In this document: positions 44,243 to 51,276 of the stretch, in pieces
Position numbering within the stretch: position 1 is the first letter of the stretch
Layout: every line of letters begins with the position of its first letter
Assembly (NCBI GenBank): GCA_004173515.1
Contig: SECN01000005.1
Coordinates: 1-59,511 of the forward strand
Direction of reading: 5' to 3'
DNA from: Myxococcaceae bacterium
GTDB lineage: Bacteria; Myxococcota; Myxococcia; Myxococcales; Myxococcaceae
Length of the DNA: 59,511 bases
The notes under the pieces: model-generated
The model's input: the letters and a program-made list of their open reading frames with translations, nothing else
What the model was told of the DNA's origin: nothing
Database searches by the model: none
Program-made: the position numbers and the translations under genes

Positions 44243-44259
44243 TCGCGGATGACCCGCGA
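44243..44259 (+). promoter_or_regulatory. Conserved leader hairpin, copy 3
   Basis: The identical TCGCGG-ATGAC-CCGCGA element lies 15 nt before the ATG at 44275, which is 4 nt closer than in copies 1 and 2. Because this changes the reading frame of the leader, its conservation cannot be due to coding. Confidence 0.7.
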
Positions 44260-44274
44260 CGCAAAGGACGAACC

Positions 44275-44676
44275 ATGGGCTGGACCTTCGACTTCTACTT
44301 CAATCGCGCCACCGCGGCGCATGTCATCAACGACATGCACAACAAGCTGCGGCAAATCACCACGCAGGAGGCGGCCAGCGCCAAGGTCGGGCACAGCGAC
44401 GCCAAGGAGAGCAATGCACGCGGGGCGGTGATCTACAACAAGGGCGCCGGTCCCATGCCCGCCCACAACCTGACGGGCGCCTGGCAGCAGAAGACCTGGA
44501 CCACGCCGGGGGGCAATGACCAGTACAAGCTGCTCCTCTCCCAGGTCTGCAACTGGCTCGATGGAAACGGCGACATTCCCATCACGGAATCCGAAGCCGC
44601 CCACGCCAAGTTCTCCCTGAGCGATTTCGCCGGCGGCACCTGCTACATGGTGTTGTTCTGGCAGAAGGCGATGTAG
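44275..44676 (+). CDS. Rhs-associated small protein, copy 3 (unknown family)
   Basis: This 133-residue family member has MGWTFDFYF, AKVGHSD, ARGAVIYNKGAG, YKLLLSQVCNWLDG, SEAAHAKFSLSDFAGGTCYM and VLFWQ. The two Cys of the family are conserved (QVC and GTC). It is followed by a strong hairpin (44680-44702) and then rhs gene 2. AAAGGACG precedes the ATG. It has no signal peptide. The function is unknown, as for copies 1 and 2. Confidence 0.7.
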   Translation: MGWTFDFYFNRATAAHVINDMHNKLRQITTQEAASAKVGHSDAKESNARGAVIYNKGAGPMPAHNLTGAWQQKTWTTPGGNDQYKLLLSQVCNWLDGNGDIPITESEAAHAKFSLSDFAGGTCYMVLFWQKAM

Positions 44677-44679
44677 CCA

Positions 44680-44702
44680 CATCCCGAGCGGCCCTCGGGA
44701 TG
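44680..44702 (+). terminator. Strong hairpin between small gene 3 and rhs 2
   Basis: A perfect 9-bp stem CATCCCGAG/CTCGGGATG has a 5-nt loop and begins 4 nt after the stop codon. No T-run follows. It may reduce readthrough into rhs 2. Confidence 0.55.
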
Positions 44703-44793
44703 CGGCGCACAACGGACAGGAAGGCAGGTCTCCAGATCGGGACCCCTTCCGCGTGTCGTCGTGCGCCCCCCTTCTCTTTCTCTCTCACCGGAT

Positions 44794-44832
44794 GGCCGCG
44801 GACGCGGCTGGGTACGCGCCATGACGGGCGCG
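44794..44832 (+). promoter_or_regulatory. Tandem leader hairpins of rhs gene 2
   Basis: Hairpin I is GGCCGC-GGAC-GCGGCT (44794-44809; outer pair is G-U). Hairpin II is CGCGCC-ATGACG-GGCGCG (44815-44832), ending 14 nt before ATG 44847, as in rhs 1. Confidence 0.7.
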
Positions 44833-44846
44833 AAGGAAGCAACGCC

Positions 44847-47800
44847 ATGAGCAAGGACCCCTCGGAACAGGGCATTGACGCCTCCAACGCCAACAACTTC
44901 CTCGACCTGTTCAGAAGCGAGGTCAACCCGCGAACCGGCAAGCTCCAGCTCTCCATCGTGGCTCCCAAGCTGTCAGGTCTGGGGGAACTCGATGTCGACC
45001 TCGGCATTGACTACACCCAGGGCGATGGGGCCCAGCCCAAACGCGTCCTGGGCCTGCCGACCCGGTGGCGCTACCGGTTGAGCTACATCGCTGGCGATCA
45101 GATCATCATCAACGGCCAGCAGTCCTACCCGGTGGACGCCCGATGGCCCCAGGGCATGAAGTACTACAACCTCAAGGACATGCGCCTGGAGACGGACAAC
45201 AACCTGCCGGCCCTGCCCCATGCCCCGGAACAACGCTATCTCAATGTCCTCGTCTTCCTGAATGGCGTGAAACAATACTTCGACCTCAAGGGCAGGCTCA
45301 TCGAGACCGCGGACGCCCACGGCAATCACATCCTCTACTACTACAGCTCCGCGGATGCCGGCGTCCATCAAAACACCCTGCAACGGATTGTCGACACCCA
45401 TGGACAGAGCATCACCTTCGACTGCTCCGACACCGCCATCCAGATCACCCTCCCCGAAACCGGAGGATCGTCGCCGCGACTGCGTTACGAGCTCAATGCG
45501 GCCGGAGAACTGGTTTCCTACCAGGACCCCGCAGGAAGGAAGACGACCTTCACCTACGGCGGCGGGATGATGCAGCGGAACCTGCTTTCGCGCGTCGAGT
45601 CCCCCAACCAGCTGGTCACCACGTTCGCCTACCGGATGATCCAGTCCAAGAAGGCCACGGGAGAGCTGCGGCTCGACGTGGTCTCGGAGCTGACCCGGAA
45701 CTTCCAGGCCACCGCGCGCACCGTGCGTTTCAACTTCGACCCCGACGGGAACAAGCAGAACTACACAGGCTACCCCACCTATGCCCTGTCCGGGCAGGAC
45801 TCCCTGCTGGAGAGCGGCAACAACCGCTATCGCTACCGAACCACCGTCGACGACGGCATCACTCTCACCCGTCACACCTATAACAACCTCCACCTGGAGC
45901 TGCGGACCGACGTCTACTCCAGCAGCCAACCCACGGATCTGATTTCGAGCACGCTCTATTCCTATCCGGATGAGGGTGCGGATCAGGCCTTTCCCGCGTT
46001 CAACCGGCTCTCCGCCCAGTATCAGCGGCCAGCAACAGTGGAGGTCCGGACCTACAATCCGGGCAACACCCAGACCTTCCGTTCGATGAAGAAGGAGACG
46101 GCCTACAACGACGCGGGCCAGCTCACGAGCACGACCGACTTCGTGGCCCCGGATGGCGTCACGTTCGTGAAGGAGCGCTCGGAGTTCATCCGCTTCGACC
46201 CCCGCTTCGGCCTGATGATCGAAAAGGACGTCCACGACGCTCGCGCCACGGGCGAACCCGCCGACCCCGCCATCATCAGCCGCCTCTCGCGGACGTTGAC
46301 CCCTACCGGGAGCCTGGTCGCCAGCAGCCAGTTGGGCTTCGTCACGTCCGGCGGCTTCAGTCCCTCGCACATCACGAAATATGAATACGACCCCCAGGGG
46401 CGGATGACCCGGCAGGAATACGCCTGGGTCGAAGCCGGAGCGAAGTCCCCCAGGAGTTCCTCCTCCCAGACGTCCTACCGCTACGACGAAAAGAGCCATC
46501 AGCTCACCCGTCAGGAAACGGATGCCGCTGGCAACAGCAAGGGGCAGGTCACGGACACCGTCACCGGCCTTGTCCTCTCCGAGACCGATGCCCTGGGCGC
46601 GACCACGCGCTTCACCTACGACGCGCTGGGGCGCAAGACAGCCGCGGTGGATCCGCTGAAGGCGACCACCCGTTGGACCTACGACGACGCGACCCACACC
46701 ACCACCGTCCAGAATGCCAATGGCTACCAGTCCGTCCTCCAGAATGATGGCTTCGGACACCTGATCAGCCAGAGCGACAACGCGGGGCCGGGAGGAAGAA
46801 AGCGCGTCCTCTACAACCGGGCCTATGACGCTCATGGTCGCCTCTCCAAGGAGACGGGAATCCTGGGCGAGGCCGCGGCACTCACCTACGCCTATGATTC
46901 GCGGGGGCGGTTGAGCCAGCTCACGGACGGACAGGGAAACATCCGCTCCTATGCCTATGACGAAGTGGCCAGCTCCCAGACCGAATCCTTCAACGGCATC
47001 CAGACGCGGACCCTGTGGTTCGACGACCACCAGAACATCGTCAAGGACGAGTCCTTCGGCGCCACCTCAGGGCGGGCCCGCGTCACCTCCACAGGCCATG
47101 ACGGCAATGGACGGGTCGTCTCCACGAAGCTGGGAAGCGGCAGGTCGGCCACGGAGTTCACGCGGCGCATCACCCGCGACATCCTGGGCAACGAGCTGAA
47201 GACCGAGACCCGGGCTGGCGACGGGACGACGGTGATCCGACTGGAGGATCGGGACCTCTTCGGCAATGTCACCCTCACGACCAAGAGCCTTCAGCTCGCG
47301 CAGGGCTCCTCCTCCGCCCGGGGAGCGACCCACCAGTATGACGCCACGGGCCGCCTCACCCGGACCACCAACCCCCTGGGCAAGAACGAATCCGTCACCT
47401 ACGACGCGAATGGCAACGTGGCGACCTGGACGGACCTGGCCGGCACCACCTTCACCCACGCGTATGACGCCCTGGGCGCGCTCGTCAGCAAGAAATTCAC
47501 CGAAGCCAACGTGAAACACAAATTCGAATACACGTATGAGGCTTCCACCCGTCGCCTGCTGTCGCTTCAGCATTTCGCCGATGACAAGTCCCTGAACAAG
47601 ATCGAATACACGCACTCCACCGACGGCAAGCTGACCTCCACCCGTTACCTGCCGGACGACAAGCACCTGCGATGGGAATACTCCGCTGAGACCCAGCAGC
47701 TCGTCAGCTTCACGGACGCGAACGGGGAGAAGACACGCTTCAGCTACACCCCCAACGGACAGGTCCGGACGGTGGAGTCCGCTGGCGGCGCTTCAAACAC

Positions 47801-49667
47801 CCTCACCTTCTCCTACTATTCGAAGAAGGAGGACGCGGCGAACAGCGGCAAGGTGAAGACGCTCGCGTCGGGAAGCGGCCTGTCGGTCACGTATGCCTAT
47901 GACGATCTGGGCCGGATCAGCGTGGCCACGGCCCTGGCGCCCGTGATTGCCGGGACCAAGACCGTGGCCGCCATCGCCTATACCTACGACGAGACCACCG
48001 GCAACATCACCCGCAGGGCATTTTCCTCGGAGCACGCGCCCCAGGAGTCCGCGCTGAACCATCAGGTCTCCTACCAGTACAACGGCATCGGTCAACTGAC
48101 CCAGGAGGAGGACCTGGATGCGAAAGGCCTCCTGCTCACGCGCCGCTCGTATACCTACGACGCCGCAGGGAACGTGATGACGCGGACACTCGCGCGCACC
48201 GCAGCGACGACGGAGACCACCACCTTCCAGTACGACGCGGACAACAAGCTCGTGTCCCTTCGGATTCAGGGCGGTTCGGAGCGGAAGCTGGCGTACGACC
48301 TGCTGGGCAACCTGACGAACGACGGGGCGGGCCGGCAGTTCAGCTACAATGCCCTCGGGCAGTTGATCGGGTTCGTGGACGGCACCACCGCGAAGTTCTC
48401 CTACACCTACCAGCCTGACGGACTGAGGGAGAGCAAGCGCCGCGCGGAGGAGACGCCGGTGAAGTTCCTCTATGACCAGGCGGAAGCCCCGAACATCGTC
48501 AACGAAATCCAGGGCACGAAGTGCGTCAGCCACCAGCAGGTCGGGGCCGTTCGCTTCACCCGCACGGTGCAGGGCAGCGACACGGAGTCGTTCATCCACG
48601 ACCAGGGCAACGTGGCCGCGAGCCTGCTGGGACAGACGCTGTCGGCGAAGCGCTACAGCGCCTACGGCGAGCTGGATTCGCCGCCTGGAGTCGGGACCCC
48701 GGGCAGCTTCAACCTCAAGGACAATCCGTTTGGCTTCGCGGGTGAGTACCGGGATTCGGAGTCGGGGCTCTGCTATCAGCGAGCGCGCTACTACGACCCC
48801 CAGTTGATGCGCTTCCTCACGCGCGACAGCGCCGCCCTGTTCAACCGGTACAACTACGCCGCCGGAAACCCGGTCATGCTGTCCGACCCGTCCGGCAACG
48901 ACCCCTGGTGGAAATGGCTGACCCTGGGGCTCGCGCTCGTGGTGGGAGTGGTCGCGACCGTCGCCACCGCAGGGGCCCTTGGCGGCGCCGCGGCCGGGTT
49001 CATCGCGGGTGCGAGTTCGCTCGTCGCCGGGGCCACCAATGCGGGCATCGCCGTTGCCGCGGGCGTCGTGGGGGCGATCGCGAGCAATGCGGTCTCCGCC
49101 ATCGGGAACTCGTGGGGAGAGGACCGCTGGGGAGCCGAGCAGTTCTTCAACAAGGACCTGGGCATCTCGGTCGGATTGGGCGCCGTGGGGTCGGTCATCG
49201 GAAGCGCCGTGACGACCGGCGGCAAGTTGATCGCCCAGAAGCTCATCGGAGAAACCGGACGCAGGCTGATGGCCGGCAGGGCGCTCGCGGGCCTCGCGGG
49301 AGGGGTCGCCGAGTCCACCTTCGGAGGGACCACGACCCAACTCGCCTCCAAGGGGGAGGTCGATTGGGGCATCCCGATGATCACCGCGATCGGCATGGGC
49401 GGCCTCAGTGGCGCCGCCGGTGAGTTCTCCGTCGAGATCTTCCAGTTCGGCAAGCGCCTCATTCCCACCCGGCTCCAACCGTTCAATGCCAGGTCCACCG
49501 TTGACTTCGAGCTGCGGTCGTTGCGGAGCATCGACGCGAAGCTCGACGTGCCCATCCCGTTCGAAGCCTGGACATCTCCGCCCGGCTCCTTCTTCCAGCG
49601 GCTCTTCCAGCAGGGCGAAGGGACCCCCTCTCCCGGCACCTTCACTCTCTTCCGCTTCATCCCGTGA
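44847..49667 (+). CDS. Rhs/YD-repeat protein 2
   Basis: This 1606-residue paralogue of rhs 1 is similar over its whole length, including the N-terminus SNANNFLDLFRSEVNPRTGK, the YD-repeat shell and the core NPFGFAGEYRDSESGLCYQ (about 1292), then NPVMLSDPSGN. The hydrophobic Gly/Ala region (about 1350-1522) has NKDLGISVGLGAVGSVIGSA and GETGRRLMAGRALAGLAGG, also present in rhs 1. The 80-residue tail contains LRSIDAKLDVPIP (rhs 1: FRNLDDRLDVPMV) and ends in aromatic residues. The tails are therefore related rather than swapped, unlike classical polymorphic Rhs toxins. No immunity-like gene follows; the next gene is a PLD-like lipoprotein. Confidence 0.88.
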   Translation: MSKDPSEQGIDASNANNFLDLFRSEVNPRTGKLQLSIVAPKLSGLGELDVDLGIDYTQGDGAQPKRVLGLPTRWRYRLSYIAGDQIIINGQQSYPVDARWPQGMKYYNLKDMRLETDNNLPALPHAPEQRYLNVLVFLNGVKQYFDLKGRLIETADAHGNHILYYYSSADAGVHQNTLQRIVDTHGQSITFDCSDTAIQITLPETGGSSPRLRYELNAAGELVSYQDPAGRKTTFTYGGGMMQRNLLSRVESPNQLVTTFAYRMIQSKKATGELRLDVVSELTRNFQATARTVRFNFDPDGNKQNYTGYPTYALSGQDSLLESGNNRYRYRTTVDDGITLTRHTYNNLHLELRTDVYSSSQPTDLISSTLYSYPDEGADQAFPAFNRLSAQYQRPATVEVRTYNPGNTQTFRSMKKETAYNDAGQLTSTTDFVAPDGVTFVKERSEFIRFDPRFGLMIEKDVHDARATGEPADPAIISRLSRTLTPTGSLVASSQLGFVTSGGFSPSHITKYEYDPQGRMTRQEYAWVEAGAKSPRSSSSQTSYRYDEKSHQLTRQETDAAGNSKGQVTDTVTGLVLSETDALGATTRFTYDALGRKTAAVDPLKATTRWTYDDATHTTTVQNANGYQSVLQNDGFGHLISQSDNAGPGGRKRVLYNRAYDAHGRLSKETGILGEAAALTYAYDSRGRLSQLTDGQGNIRSYAYDEVASSQTESFNGIQTRTLWFDDHQNIVKDESFGATSGRARVTSTGHDGNGRVVSTKLGSGRSATEFTRRITRDILGNELKTETRAGDGTTVIRLEDRDLFGNVTLTTKSLQLAQGSSSARGATHQYDATGRLTRTTNPLGKNESVTYDANGNVATWTDLAGTTFTHAYDALGALVSKKFTEANVKHKFEYTYEASTRRLLSLQHFADDKSLNKIEYTHSTDGKLTSTRYLPDDKHLRWEYSAETQQLVSFTDANGEKTRFSYTPNGQVRTVESAGGASNTLTFSYYSKKEDAANSGKVKTLASGSGLSVTYAYDDLGRISVATALAPVIAGTKTVAAIAYTYDETTGNITRRAFSSEHAPQESALNHQVSYQYNGIGQLTQEEDLDAKGLLLTRRSYTYDAAGNVMTRTLARTAATTETTTFQYDADNKLVSLRIQGGSERKLAYDLLGNLTNDGAGRQFSYNALGQLIGFVDGTTAKFSYTYQPDGLRESKRRAEETPVKFLYDQAEAPNIVNEIQGTKCVSHQQVGAVRFTRTVQGSDTESFIHDQGNVAASLLGQTLSAKRYSAYGELDSPPGVGTPGSFNLKDNPFGFAGEYRDSESGLCYQRARYYDPQLMRFLTRDSAALFNRYNYAAGNPVMLSDPSGNDPWWKWLTLGLALVVGVVATVATAGALGGAAAGFIAGASSLVAGATNAGIAVAAGVVGAIASNAVSAIGNSWGEDRWGAEQFFNKDLGISVGLGAVGSVIGSAVTTGGKLIAQKLIGETGRRLMAGRALAGLAGGVAESTFGGTTTQLASKGEVDWGIPMITAIGMGGLSGAAGEFSVEIFQFGKRLIPTRLQPFNARSTVDFELRSLRSIDAKLDVPIPFEAWTSPPGSFFQRLFQQGEGTPSPGTFTLFRFIP

Positions 49668-49733
49668 CACCCTGTCACCACCGCACCGCGCCGAAGCCCT
49701 CCAGACATGATCCTGCTCTCTCTGCTTTCCACG

Positions 49734-49760
49734 CCATTTCGTATTAAATGGTCGAAATGG
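49734..49760. promoter_or_regulatory. AT-rich nested inverted repeat upstream of PLD lipoprotein gene
   Basis: Outer arms CCATTTC (49734-49740) and GAAATGG (49754-49760) are perfect. An inner alternative pairs CCATTT with AAATGG (49746-49751). The element lies 18 bp before ATG 49778 and is unusually AT-rich, so an operator is plausible. Confidence 0.5.
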
Positions 49761-49777
49761 AAACAGGGAGGCAGGTC

Positions 49778-51088
49778 ATGAGACAGCAGCGAAGCAGTGC
49801 CCGTGCAGGGCTCCTGGCGGTGGTGGGACTCGTGGTGGCGATGGCGCTCGGGGGGTGTCAGCCCCCGGCGCAGACGGACCCGAACCTGGCGGCCACCCGG
49901 CAGGGCGCGACGAACGTGCCGGGGCTCTATGTCGTGTTCAACCAGCCGGACAACACGGGCACGCGCGACTACCGCATCAAGGATGAGATGGTCCGGCTCA
50001 TCGACAACAGCCCCAAGGGTTCCTACATCCGCATCGCGATGTTCCTGTGGACGACGGACCACCTGAACGCGGCCATCAAGGCCGCGCTGTGCCGGGGCGT
50101 CATCGTGCGGCTGGTGGTGGACGAGCAGAACGGCGGCGCGGCCTCCGAGTTCGCCTCCGGCGGCGTCATCCACGACATCAGCAGCCACGTTCCCCCGGCG
50201 GCGTCATGTCCGGATGCGACGCGGCTGGAGCTGACCCGGTGCAACGGCACGGGCGCGGGCAGTGCGTGCATCGCGGGCTTCGACCGCGAAGGCACCATCA
50301 TGCACGACAAGATCTTCACCTTCTCCACCACCACGGACCGGCAGGGCAACCGCATCCAGCGCGTCGTGGTGCAGGGCTCGTGGAACAACACCTACCTTCA
50401 GAACAACTACTGGAACGACATGGTCGTCAGCTATGAGGACTGGGACTGGTACGACTACTGGGTCGGCTACCACAACGACCTGAGAGGCGGCACGAAGACG
50501 ACGGACTACTACAACCCCACGTCGGGCCAGGGCTACTACAGCTCCCCCAACGCCCCATGGACCGCCTACTTCTTCCCGCGCACCGGCAATGACAACGAGC
50601 TGTCGTCCGACACCGTGACGAACAACTTCACGGACTACGTGAAGGCGGCGTCGCCGGGCTGCACGCTGGACGTGAACCAGAACCACTTCAACGACAGCCG
50701 CATCATCGTGGCCACGGAGTTGCTGCGCATCGCGAAGCTGGGCTGCAAGGTGCGCGTGCTCTACACGGACATGGACGCGGGCATCCGCTCCAAGCTGGGC
50801 GGCTCGTCCAACATCACCGTGCGCCAGCTCTACGACGTCTCCGCCAACAACGTGAAGACCAGCGACGGCACGCCCCGCGAGGTCCTCACCCACAGCAAGC
50901 ACTTCGTCTATTCGGGGAACTTCAACGGGACGGTGCGCAAGATGGTGCTGACGGGCTCGCACAACCTGTCGAAGAACTCGCTGCGCTACAACGACGAGAA
51001 CTTCGTGAAGTATTACTCCGACGCACTGTGGCAGGCCTTCCACGACAACTTCGAGAAGGGCTGGGCGCAGGCGCTCAACGACGGCTGA
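49778..51088 (+). CDS. Phospholipase D-like lipoprotein
   Basis: This 436-residue predicted lipoprotein has lipobox ALGGC near residue 27. It has two HxK half-sites: MHDKIFTF followed by GSWN, and THSKHFVY followed by GSHN. Both occur in the PLD order HxK...GSxN. The Asp of the classical HKD motif is not at the usual position in either half. Early regions YIRIAMFLWTTDHLNAAIKA and GVIVRLVVDEQNGG fit the fold. It is likely a surface phosphodiesterase or nuclease-like enzyme; the substrate is unknown. The ATG at 49778 follows GGGAGGCAGG. Confidence 0.8.
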   Translation: MRQQRSSARAGLLAVVGLVVAMALGGCQPPAQTDPNLAATRQGATNVPGLYVVFNQPDNTGTRDYRIKDEMVRLIDNSPKGSYIRIAMFLWTTDHLNAAIKAALCRGVIVRLVVDEQNGGAASEFASGGVIHDISSHVPPAASCPDATRLELTRCNGTGAGSACIAGFDREGTIMHDKIFTFSTTTDRQGNRIQRVVVQGSWNNTYLQNNYWNDMVVSYEDWDWYDYWVGYHNDLRGGTKTTDYYNPTSGQGYYSSPNAPWTAYFFPRTGNDNELSSDTVTNNFTDYVKAASPGCTLDVNQNHFNDSRIIVATELLRIAKLGCKVRVLYTDMDAGIRSKLGGSSNITVRQLYDVSANNVKTSDGTPREVLTHSKHFVYSGNFNGTVRKMVLTGSHNLSKNSLRYNDENFVKYYSDALWQAFHDNFEKGWAQALNDG

Positions 51089-51276
51089 CCCCGGACGGGC
51101 GAGCAGGGCATCGCCGTCCGAGCGCGAGCAGACCCCCACATGCAAGCGAGACGGCAGGCGGGACACGGCCTGCGTCTCCACGTTATTCGCACTGGCGCGC
51201 GCCAGCCGCGGCACCCCCATGCCGCGTCTTGTCTCCCCCACGCCTCCCGCCCCCTGGCGGGAACTGGAGCGCTACC

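Noticed and set aside
37394..44275. N-terminal extension of the small Rhs-associated proteins through the leader (MxxSRMTRD...)
   Set aside because: The extension is in frame for copies 1 and 2 but out of frame for copy 3, while the DNA hairpin is conserved in all three. It is therefore non-coding.
44973..49670. 600-700-codon open frames antisense to rhs 2
   Set aside because: They are shadows of the repetitive rhs frame with no family signature.
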